Below are positions 54,080 to 61,275 of a stretch of DNA of 64,000 nucleotides, in pieces. Made by a program: the position numbers and the translations under genes. The stretch lies in NCBI RefSeq assembly GCF_002237655.1, contig NZ_NOKT01000011.1:124001-188000 (forward strand). The letters run 5' to 3'. The notes below the pieces were generated by a model. It had not been told where the DNA came from. It was given only the letters and a program-made list of their open reading frames with translations, and made no database searches. Each line of letters begins with the position of its first letter. Position 1 is the stretch's first letter. This DNA comes from Streptomyces sp. XY006 (GTDB taxonomy: Bacteria; Actinomycetota; Actinomycetes; Streptomycetales; Streptomycetaceae).

Positions 54080-55744
54080 ATGGCGCTGACGGGCCGTCAA
54101 AGACCACCGTCCGAGCATGCCTTCTCCCCGCACGACGCCGTACTGCGCTCCGCTGCCCCGCACGTCGCCCGCCGTCGCTTCCTGACCGTCACCGCGGCGG
54201 CCGCGCTGCTCGCCTTCTCCACCAACCGGCCGGCCCGCGGCGCCACCGCCGCCCGCGAACTGGACGCCGCCCGGATCACCGACGACCCGTTCACGCTCGG
54301 GGTGGCCTCCGGGGACCCGCTGCCCGACTCGGTGCTCCTGTGGACGCGGCTGGCCCCCCAGCCGTTCGCGGAGGACGGCGGCCTGGGGCAGCAACGGGTC
54401 GTCGTGTACTGGGAGGTGGCCCTGGACGAGTGGTTCGGCTTCGTCGAGCACCGGGGCGTGGCCACGGCCCACCCGGAGTACGCGCACAGCGTGCACGTCG
54501 ACGTCAAGGGCCTGATGCCGGACAGCGAGTACTACTACCGGTTCCGGGTGGGCGCCTGGATCAGTCCCACCGGCCGGACCCGGACGGCACCGGCCGCGGG
54601 CAGCGACGCCGACGGCATGCGCCTGGCCGCGGTCGCCTGCCAGGCCTACCAGGACGGCTATTACACCGCCTACCGCCACCTGGCGCAGGAGGACGTCGAC
54701 GTCGTCTTCCATCTCGGCGACTACCTCTACGAGTACGCCGTGGACTCCGCCGGCGGGGCCCGCCGCTACACCGACCGCAAGCTGCCCGACGTGTTCAACC
54801 GCGAGACGACCACCCTGGCCGACTACCGGCTGCGCTACGCGCTCTACAAGACGGACCCGGACCTGCAGGCGGCGCACGCCCGGCATCCCTTCGTGGTCAC
54901 CTGGGACGACCACGAGACGGAGAACAACTACGCCGGCGCCGTCGACGAGAAGGGCGGCCCGCAGGACCAGTTCCTGGTGCGCCGGGCCGCCGCCTACCGG
55001 GCCTACTGGGAGAACCAGCCGCTGCGCGCCGAGCAGTTGCCGCAGGGCCCGGACGCCCGGCTGTACCGCCGGCTGGCCTGGGGCTCGCTCGCCCAGTTCG
55101 ACATCCTCGACACCCGCCAGTACCGCTCGGACCAGGCCTACAACGACCGGCCGCACGCCCCGGGCGCCGAGTCGGACGATCCGGCGCGCACCCTCACGGG
55201 CGACGCCCAGGAGCGCTGGCTGCTGGACGGCTGGCGGTCCTCCGGCGCGCTGTGGAAGGTGATGCCCCAGCAGGTGTGTTTCTCGCAGCGCAAGTTCGAC
55301 CTGACCGAGCCGGCCCGGGTCTCCATGGACGCCTGGGACGGTTACCGCGCCTCCCGCGCTCGCGTGATGGCCGGCGCGAAGGCCGCGGGCGTCGCCAACT
55401 GGATGGTCCTCACCGGCGACGTCCACGTCGGGTACGCCTTCGACATCAAGGAGAACTTCGACGACCCGGCGTCGAAGACGGTCGGCACGGAGTTCACCTG
55501 CACCTCCATCGCCAGCGGCGGCGACGGGACCGAGAAGCCGTCCGACTGGGAGACCTACATGAAGGCCAACCCGCACATGAAGTACTTCGACGGCCGGCGC
55601 GGCTACGTCCGGGTCGAGCTCGGCGAGGAGAACGCCCAGGTGGACTTCCGCACCGTCTCGGGCATCACGAAGCCCGGCGGCACCATCTCGACGACCGCGT
55701 CCTTCGTCACGGAGGTGGGCTCGCCCGGGCTGAAGTCCGCGTGA
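54080..55744 (+). CDS. phoD: Alkaline phosphatase PhoD-type phosphodiesterase
   Basis: A 554-residue secreted phosphodiesterase with a twin-arginine signal (ARRRFLTVTAAAALLAF). The PhoD N-terminal domain (FTLGVASGDPLPDSVLLWTRL) and metallophosphatase domain show VACQAYQDGYYTAYRHL, FHLGDYLYEY, TWDDHETENNY, LTGDVHVGYAF and the final segment with EFTCTSIASGG. It hydrolyses phosphodiesters such as teichoic acids and phospholipid headgroups when phosphate is scarce, using Fe/Ca. I found only partial GTTCACC-like elements upstream and no clear PHO box. Confidence 0.95.
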   Translation: MALTGRQRPPSEHAFSPHDAVLRSAAPHVARRRFLTVTAAAALLAFSTNRPARGATAARELDAARITDDPFTLGVASGDPLPDSVLLWTRLAPQPFAEDGGLGQQRVVVYWEVALDEWFGFVEHRGVATAHPEYAHSVHVDVKGLMPDSEYYYRFRVGAWISPTGRTRTAPAAGSDADGMRLAAVACQAYQDGYYTAYRHLAQEDVDVVFHLGDYLYEYAVDSAGGARRYTDRKLPDVFNRETTTLADYRLRYALYKTDPDLQAAHARHPFVVTWDDHETENNYAGAVDEKGGPQDQFLVRRAAAYRAYWENQPLRAEQLPQGPDARLYRRLAWGSLAQFDILDTRQYRSDQAYNDRPHAPGAESDDPARTLTGDAQERWLLDGWRSSGALWKVMPQQVCFSQRKFDLTEPARVSMDAWDGYRASRARVMAGAKAAGVANWMVLTGDVHVGYAFDIKENFDDPASKTVGTEFTCTSIASGGDGTEKPSDWETYMKANPHMKYFDGRRGYVRVELGEENAQVDFRTVSGITKPGGTISTTASFVTEVGSPGLKSA

Positions 55745-55903
55745 CGCCCGGCGCCCGGTACTGCACATGGCGCCCTTCGCGGCACCAGAGCGCGAACCGG
55801 GACGGCCGGGGACATCACGCCGGGCCGTTGCGGCAAGGCCTGTGCGGGAGCTGCACGTGATCGAGAACCCCATCGGACACCGTGACCGAAGGAGACACAG
55901 CGA

Positions 55904-57271
55904 ATGGTCCACAGACACGCCCTGACCGGCCGCCGGGCGGCCCTCACCGCGCTCGGCGCCCTCGTCGCCACCGGGCTCCCCGCCTCGGCGGCGGCCGAGC
56001 CGACGCCCGCGGCCGGTCCCCTGCCCACGGCCGCGCAGACCCTGGGCGCCGACCGGCCGTCGGCTCCCGTGCTGCGCGCCCTGCAGCGCGATCTCGGACT
56101 GACCCCGGCGCAGGCGTCCCGGCGGCTGGTCAACGAGGCGGAGGCGGGCACCCGGGCGGGGCTGCTGCGCAACGCCCTGGGCGACCGCTTCGCCGGTGCC
56201 TGGCTGCGCGGCACGACGTCGCAGGAGCTCGTGGTGGCGACCACGAAGGCCGCGGACGTGCCCGCGATCAAGGCACAGGGCGCGAAGGCGGCCGTGGTGA
56301 AGAAGCCGCTGCGCGACCTGCGGGCCGCGAAGGAGAAGCTGGACGCGGCGGCGGCGAAGGCCGACACGCGTGAGACGCCGCTGTGGTACGTCGACATCCC
56401 GGCGAACCGGGTCGTGGTGGAGGCCGGGAACAAGGCCGCCGCGGCCGCGTTCGTCAAGGCGGCGGGTCTGGACGCCAAGAGCGTGGCCGTGAAGGTGACG
56501 GCGAACCGGCCGCGCCTCTTTGCGGAGGTCACGGGCGGCGACGCCTACTACATCGAGGGCACCGCCCGCTGCTCCGTCGGTTTCTCCGTCACCAAGGGCG
56601 ACCAGCAGGGCTTCGCCTCGGCGGGTCACTGCGGCAAGCAGGGCGCGAAGACGACCGGGTTCGACAAGGCCGAGCAGGGCACGTTCCAGGCGTCCACGTT
56701 CCCCGGCAAGGACATGTCCTGGGTGGCCGTCAACGACAAGTGGACGGCCACGGCGAACGTGAAGGGCGAGGGCGAGCAGAAGGTGCAGATCACCGGCTCG
56801 GTCCAGGCGCTCGTGGGGGCCGCCGTGTGCCGCTCCGGTTCCACCACGGGCTGGCACTGCGGGAAGGTCGAGCAGCACGACACCAGCGTCAGTTACGCCG
56901 AGGGCAAGGTGGACGGGCTGACCCAGACGACGGTGTGCGCCGAGCCGGGCGACTCGGGCGGCCCGTACGTCTCGGGTGTGCAGGCGCAGGGCGTGACGTC
57001 CGGCGGCACCGGTGACTGCAAGAACGGCGGCACGACGTTCTACCAGCCGATCAATCCGCTGCTCGGCGACTTCGGCCTGACACTGAAGACGGCGGAGGCC
57101 GAGGACCCGCAGCCGCAGGGCAACGTGGCGCAGGCCTGGGCCGCGGGCCGGGTGTACGAGGCCGGCGCCACGGTGGTCCACGCGGGTGCGCGCTACCAGT
57201 GCCTGCAGACGCACCAGGCGCAGGGCCCCTGGGCGCCCACCCGCACACCGGCCCTCTGGCACCGGGTGTGA
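55904..57271 (+). CDS. Streptogrisin-like S1E protease with C-terminal chitin-binding module
   Basis: A 455-residue secreted protease with a Sec signal (HALTGRRAALTALGALVATG), an alpha-lytic-type propeptide to about residue 205, and a chymotrypsin-fold catalytic domain with SAGHCG (His242), FPGKDMSW (Asp270) and PGDSGGP (Ser351). A linker follows, and the last 45 residues (VAQAWAAGRVYEAGATVVHAG ... YQCLQTHQ) match a CBM5/12-like chitin-binding module, as in streptogrisin C. The enzyme should cleave protein associated with chitin outside the cell. It converges on the beta-lactamase-like gene with 7 nt between stops. Confidence 0.93.
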   Translation: MVHRHALTGRRAALTALGALVATGLPASAAAEPTPAAGPLPTAAQTLGADRPSAPVLRALQRDLGLTPAQASRRLVNEAEAGTRAGLLRNALGDRFAGAWLRGTTSQELVVATTKAADVPAIKAQGAKAAVVKKPLRDLRAAKEKLDAAAAKADTRETPLWYVDIPANRVVVEAGNKAAAAAFVKAAGLDAKSVAVKVTANRPRLFAEVTGGDAYYIEGTARCSVGFSVTKGDQQGFASAGHCGKQGAKTTGFDKAEQGTFQASTFPGKDMSWVAVNDKWTATANVKGEGEQKVQITGSVQALVGAAVCRSGSTTGWHCGKVEQHDTSVSYAEGKVDGLTQTTVCAEPGDSGGPYVSGVQAQGVTSGGTGDCKNGGTTFYQPINPLLGDFGLTLKTAEAEDPQPQGNVAQAWAAGRVYEAGATVVHAGARYQCLQTHQAQGPWAPTRTPALWHRV

Positions 57272-57278
57272 CGAGGGG

Positions 57279-58451
57279 TCAGGGCTGTCCGGCGCCGGCG
57301 CGGCCCGTGCCGTCGGTGCCGGGCGGGCCCGGCGGCTCCTCGGCGAGCAGCCCGTACGCGGTGGCGACGAACGGGTCGTGGGCGCGGAAGCGGCGGGTGC
57401 ACACGGCGGCCAGGGCCGTGCCGGTGTCGGGGCGGAAGCCGAGGAACGCCTGCTGGCCGAGGGTCGCGCCGCTGTGGAAGTACATCGGCCCGCCGTCGGT
57501 GGGGTGACGGAACCAGGCGATGGTGTGCACGTGCCGGTGCGTGAGGCCCCGGCGCAGCACGGGGACGCGCACCGCGCGCAGGGCCGGGGCCAGCGCCGGG
57601 GGCGCCGCGGCCGGGTCCAGGTGGGCTTCCAGGAAGGTGAGCAGGTCGTGCGGTGTGGCGCGTACGGCGCCCGCGGCCTGGAAGCCGCCGGCGTCGAAGG
57701 CGGGAACGGGGGACGCTCCGTCCTTGGCGTGCCCGGTGGCGTCGTGGCCCGGCTCGTGCGGGTGCAGGCTCGTGCCGGTCAGGCCGAGCGGGCGCAGGAC
57801 CCGCTCGGTGAGCAGGTCCTCCCAGGGGGTGCCGGCCGCGGCGGCGAGAGCGTGGCCGAGCACGGCGACGCCGTAGTTGGAGTAGCACCAGCGGGTGCCG
57901 GGGCGGTGGCGGGGCCGGTGGCGCAGGAAGGCGTCGACGACCCGGTCGGCCGGGAAGCGGGCGTAGGGGTTGGTGTGCCAGGCGGGCAGGCCCCGGAGGT
58001 GGAAGCCGGCCGGCAGGGCGGGCAGTCCGGAGGTGTGCGTGATCAGGTGGGCGAGCGTGACCGGGTCCGCTCCGCGGGGCCGTGTCCCGTCCAGGAGGGC
58101 GGCGGCCGGTTCGCCGCCGGTCAGCCGGCCGGTGTGGATGAGTTCGGCCAGCAGCAGCCCGGTGAATGTCTTGGTGGCGGAGCCGATCTCGTAGCGCAGG
58201 TCCTCGCGGGGCAGCCGCGGTGCCGGGGCGGTGCCGCCGGCGCGCAGGGTGCGGCGGCCGTGGCGCGAGAGGGCGAAGACGGCGTCGGGCGCGTCGGCGG
58301 CGGCGACCGCGTCCGCGAGCAGGTCGCCGTCCGGCGGCAGGCCGGGTTCGCCGGCGGGCCGGGCGTCCGGTCGCGGCGGCGGGCCGGGCGCGGGCCGTTC
58401 CTCGGCGTCGGGCCGGGCTCCCGGCCACGGGGCGGGCCACAGTGCCGTCAC
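57279..58451 (-). CDS. Serine hydrolase, beta-lactamase class C/penicillin-binding type
   Basis: A 390-residue hydrolase starting at GTG 58451 inside the stop of the upstream gene (GTGA overlap). It has the beta-lactamase/DD-peptidase triad motifs SATK (Ser91, Lys94), YSNYG (Tyr190, Asn192) and HSGATLG in the C-terminal third. No signal peptide is evident, so it is probably cytoplasmic. As last gene of a coupled operon with a precursor-like peptide it could cleave a peptide or hydrolyse an ester or amide; that is inference. The family also includes D-aminopeptidases and esterases. Confidence 0.88.
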   Translation of the reverse strand: MTALWPAPWPGARPDAEERPAPGPPPRPDARPAGEPGLPPDGDLLADAVAAADAPDAVFALSRHGRRTLRAGGTAPAPRLPREDLRYEIGSATKTFTGLLLAELIHTGRLTGGEPAAALLDGTRPRGADPVTLAHLITHTSGLPALPAGFHLRGLPAWHTNPYARFPADRVVDAFLRHRPRHRPGTRWCYSNYGVAVLGHALAAAAGTPWEDLLTERVLRPLGLTGTSLHPHEPGHDATGHAKDGASPVPAFDAGGFQAAGAVRATPHDLLTFLEAHLDPAAAPPALAPALRAVRVPVLRRGLTHRHVHTIAWFRHPTDGGPMYFHSGATLGQQAFLGFRPDTGTALAAVCTRRFRAHDPFVATAYGLLAEEPPGPPGTDGTGRAGAGQP

Positions 58452-59365
58452 GAGGCCTCCGCCAGTTCGGACAGGGCCCGGGACGTGGCCAGGACCGAGG
58501 CGAACGCTGCGACCAGGGTGGGGTGGTAGACGATGTCGAAGACCTCGTCGGGCTCGCCCTCGGGCATGGTGCGGATCGCCGGCATGGCTCCGTCCGGCTG
58601 CTGCGCGGCCGCGAAGGCGCGCCAGGCGCGCTCGTCCAGGGTGGGGCGGGGCAGGCAGGCGTCGACGACCAGCAGTTCGCCGAGCAGGTCCCAGCGCTCC
58701 AGGTCCAGCCAGTCGTCGATCCACACCGGCAGCCAGGTGGCGAGGTAGTCGGCGATGTCCGGCGGCAGGCCGCCCGGGTTCTCGCCCCAGTCGGTGAGGT
58801 GGAACACCGTGTGGGTGACGTCGTAGGCGATGTGGCCCTCGACGGTCCAGGGTTCGGGGGTGCGGGCCAGCCAGGTCCCGCCCACCAGGTCGGCCTCGGG
58901 CGGGCGGGGAGTGAGGCCGTAGCGGCGCTGGAAGGCGGACAGGCCCAGGCGCCGGGTCGGGGTGACCTCGAAGGCGACCCAGCTGTCCAGCCGGTGGTTC
59001 AGGACGGCGGCCCGCTCCACCTCGGGGTGGCTGTAGCCCAGTTCCTTGAAGGGCAGGTACACCTCGAAGGGGATGGGCGAGATCGGCTCCGTGCGCTGTC
59101 CGCGCACCAGCATGGCGCCGCCGTCGAGGGTCTCGCGCCAGGCGTGGTCGAGCAGTCGGCGGGCCAGCTCGGCCTGGCGTGAGCCGGCCACGCCCTCGCG
59201 GAAGAGCACCTTGCAGATCAGGGCCAGTTCGCCGACGGGCTTGAAGCGCTCCAGGAAGCCGATCTCGGGGTCCACGTCTGGCTGCAGGCGGAAGCCGTCC
59301 CGGTGGGCCCACAGCCATTCGATGGCGCCCACCCCGACGGTGTGGATCAGGCGCGTGTCGGTCAT
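58448..59365 (-). CDS. DUF6895-like helical protein, paralog 1
   Basis: A 305-residue protein starting at ATG 59365, which overlaps the upstream stop by 4 nt. It appears all-helical and soluble. Landmarks shared with 59362 are FKPVGELA, ARRLLDHAWRET, the block THTVFHLTDWGENPGGLP and a C-terminal YHPTLVAAFASVLATS. The motif TH-x-x-FHLTDWG with aromatic residues suggests a substrate or metal site. I believe these match the DUF6895 family but cannot confirm it. The function in an operon with a small peptide is unknown. Confidence 0.72.
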   Translation of the reverse strand: MTDTRLIHTVGVGAIEWLWAHRDGFRLQPDVDPEIGFLERFKPVGELALICKVLFREGVAGSRQAELARRLLDHAWRETLDGGAMLVRGQRTEPISPIPFEVYLPFKELGYSHPEVERAAVLNHRLDSWVAFEVTPTRRLGLSAFQRRYGLTPRPPEADLVGGTWLARTPEPWTVEGHIAYDVTHTVFHLTDWGENPGGLPPDIADYLATWLPVWIDDWLDLERWDLLGELLVVDACLPRPTLDERAWRAFAAAQQPDGAMPAIRTMPEGEPDEVFDIVYHPTLVAAFASVLATSRALSELAEAS

Positions 59366-60270
59366 ACCGGTACTCCTTGTCCGGCGGTCAGCGCCGCCGC
59401 GAAGGCCGCCATGAGAGTGGAGTGGTAGTGGTGCGCGAAGTACGCGGCGGGATCGCCGGCGTCGCCCTCCTCGGGCAGCGCGCCGGAGGCGTCCTGCGCC
59501 GCGGCGACGCGCGCCCAGGCGTCGTCCGGGACGGTGTCGCCCGGCAGTCCGGGCACGCTCGCGGCCACGGCCAGCAGTTCGCAGGCGAGGTCCCACATCC
59601 GCGCGTCCAGGCAGGTGTCGATCCAGGGCGGCAGCCAGTGGGCCAGGTAGTCCGTGAGGTCGCCGGGGACTCCTCCGGCGGCGCGTCCCCAGTCGGTGAG
59701 GTGGAAGACCACATGGGTGAGCGCGTATCCGGCGGAGCGTTCGAAGGTCCAGGGTTCCGGCAGTCCGCCCAGCCAGGTGCGGCGCAGCGCCGGTTCGCGG
59801 GGCTCGTCCCGGTGGATCCCGCCGCGTTCCTCGGCGTGGAGGACACCGAGCCGGCGGGTCGGTTCCTGCTCGGTCAGCCGCCAGCCGCGGGTGCGGGCGA
59901 CCGTGGCGGTGGCGGCCTCGTAGGCGGGGTGGCGGAAGCCGGCCGCGGCCAGGGCGGCGTAGACCTCCAGCGGGTAGGTGGCGAACGGCTCGAGCCGTTG
60001 CAGCCGGAGGAACAGCTCACCCTCGCCGGTCTGCCGCCAGGCGAAGGCGAGCAGGTCGGCGGCTCGGGCGTGCAGGGGGTCGCCGGGGGGTGTGTGCCGG
60101 GTGACGGTCGCGCAGACCTGGGCCAGTTCGCCGAGCGGCTTCCAGCTGCGGTCGACCTGGCCGTCGGCGGCCAGCGCGTCCTCGCCGAGCGCGAAGTCCG
60201 CGCGGCGGCCGGACGCCCAGGCCAGCGCGGCGCGTGCCACGTCGCGGACCTCCCGGGCCGGTGCGCTCAC
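59362..60270 (-). CDS. DUF6895-like helical protein, paralog 2
   Basis: A 302-residue protein with a GTG start at 60270, overlapping the stop of 60267 by 4 nt. It shares with 58448 a similar length, WKPLGELAQVC near the start, LAFAWRQTGEGE, TRRLGVLHAEE, the motif THVVFHLTDWGRAAGGVP and the C-terminal YHSTLMAAFAAALTAGQ. The two have diverged strongly outside these blocks, so they probably act as a heterodimer or on two steps of one reaction. No known enzyme motif is visible. DUF6895 assignment is from memory. Confidence 0.72.
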   Translation of the reverse strand: MSAPAREVRDVARAALAWASGRRADFALGEDALAADGQVDRSWKPLGELAQVCATVTRHTPPGDPLHARAADLLAFAWRQTGEGELFLRLQRLEPFATYPLEVYAALAAAGFRHPAYEAATATVARTRGWRLTEQEPTRRLGVLHAEERGGIHRDEPREPALRRTWLGGLPEPWTFERSAGYALTHVVFHLTDWGRAAGGVPGDLTDYLAHWLPPWIDTCLDARMWDLACELLAVAASVPGLPGDTVPDDAWARVAAAQDASGALPEEGDAGDPAAYFAHHYHSTLMAAFAAALTAGQGVPV

Positions 60271-60959
60271 ACCGGTGCTCCGGCGCGCAGCAGGCGTGCC
60301 GCCCGCACCTGGAGTTCCACCTGCGGGTCCTGGCCGCCCATCAGTTCCACGAAGTCCAGGCCCGCTTCGAGGCCGAGGGTGGTGGGGACGCCGTCCAGCA
60401 GGGTGAGCCAGCGGCCCGCTCCGGCCGCCTGCCGCCAGTCGCGGCGGCGCACGGCGCGGACGAAACCGCGGGCGACGTCCACGGGACGGCGTCCGGCGGC
60501 GCGGGTCACGGCGCACTCCTCGCCGGGCAGGGCGAGGGGGGCCAGCACGGCCAGTTGGTGGGTCAGGACCTGCCAGCTCGCGCCGTCCAGCCAGTCGGCG
60601 CCGGGTTCGGCCTCGCCGGCGGCGGAGGACGGGTCGAGCCGTCGCAGGGTGCGTGCCATGGCCCAGTGGCTCCACAGCACGGCCGGGGCCGCGTCGGCGC
60701 GGGGCGGGAAGGACTCCACGGCCTTGCGGAACACGGCGAGTTCGTCGGGGTCGGGTGGGGTGCCCAGCAGGACGGACGGCAGCAGCGCGTCGGATCCGAG
60801 CACGCGTACGGCCGCGAGTGCGATGCCTCCGGCGTCCGAGTCGACCACCCCGGGGGTGGCCGCTCGCGCGTGGTCTCCGCCCCGGAGGGCGGAGACCACA
60901 CTGGAGGCGAGGTCCTGCACCGCGCCCTGCAAGAGGGTCGAAGTGCCTGACTGCTCCAT
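60267..60959 (-). CDS. Unknown helical protein in the precursor-like operon
   Basis: A 230-residue protein starting at ATG 60959, 19 nt after the precursor-like peptide stop. It is Ala/Leu-rich and helical, without membrane segments or known motifs. Short stretches (LDGASWQVLTHQLAVLAPLALPGEE, RRRDWRQAAGAGRWLTLLDGVP, ELQVRAARLLRAG) have regular helical spacing similar in style to the two downstream paralogs. Its 4-nt overlap with the next gene and tight spacing to the peptide make it part of one functional unit. Role unknown. Confidence 0.65.
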   Translation of the reverse strand: MEQSGTSTLLQGAVQDLASSVVSALRGGDHARAATPGVVDSDAGGIALAAVRVLGSDALLPSVLLGTPPDPDELAVFRKAVESFPPRADAAPAVLWSHWAMARTLRRLDPSSAAGEAEPGADWLDGASWQVLTHQLAVLAPLALPGEECAVTRAAGRRPVDVARGFVRAVRRRDWRQAAGAGRWLTLLDGVPTTLGLEAGLDFVELMGGQDPQVELQVRAARLLRAGAPV

Positions 60960-60978
60960 TGACTACTCCCGTCGATCA

Positions 60979-61167
60979 CTAGCCCTTCTTCGGACGCGGG
61001 GTCGGCGGCGACAGCAGCAGCTTGGTGTTGCCGGAGGACAGCGCCAGCGCTGCGCACTCGCGGCTGTCGCGGTAGACGCCGTCCAGTTCGGCCGGGTCGA
61101 GTGCCGCCTCGATGTCGACGCTCGGAACACCCGTGAGTTCCTCGATGACCTTTTCGTTGGAAGGCAT
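60979..61167 (-). CDS. 62-residue precursor-like peptide
   Basis: ATG 61167 has AAGGAG nine bases upstream. The peptide MPSNEKVIEELTGVPSVDIE ... SSGNTKLLLSPPTPRPKKG is acidic in the first two-thirds and basic/Pro-rich at the end, with one Cys in RECAALALSS. It resembles RiPP leader-plus-core organisation, although no cyclase, LanB/C, radical SAM or cytochrome gene is adjacent. A longer 91-residue reading from GTG 61254 has no ribosome site. The first gene of the coupled operon; I do not recognise the family. Confidence 0.6.
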   Translation of the reverse strand: MPSNEKVIEELTGVPSVDIEAALDPAELDGVYRDSRECAALALSSGNTKLLLSPPTPRPKKG

Positions 61168-61275
61168 AGCACCATCTCCTTGAGCTGAAGCGAGTACCTT
61201 CACCTTCCGGATCTCCGGAATCGGACAAAGCATGCCAAATTTCTCAGAATTCACTTCAATAACATTTTCAACTTC
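61168..61275 (-). promoter_or_regulatory. AT-rich control region with TTCCGG-N4-CCGGAA inverted repeat
   Basis: The 108-nt space is markedly less GC-rich than its surroundings. A perfect inverted repeat TTCCGG-ATCT-CCGGAA (61205-61220) lies 38 nt upstream of the peptide start. It could be an operator or a short 5'-UTR hairpin. TTGAAAATG-like A/T strings upstream could hold promoter elements, but no reliable pair of boxes is visible. Confidence 0.5.

Noticed and set aside
60979..61254. 91-residue form of the peptide starting at GTG 61254
   Set aside because: No ribosome site before that start, whereas ATG 61167 has AAGGAG and fits the operon spacing.
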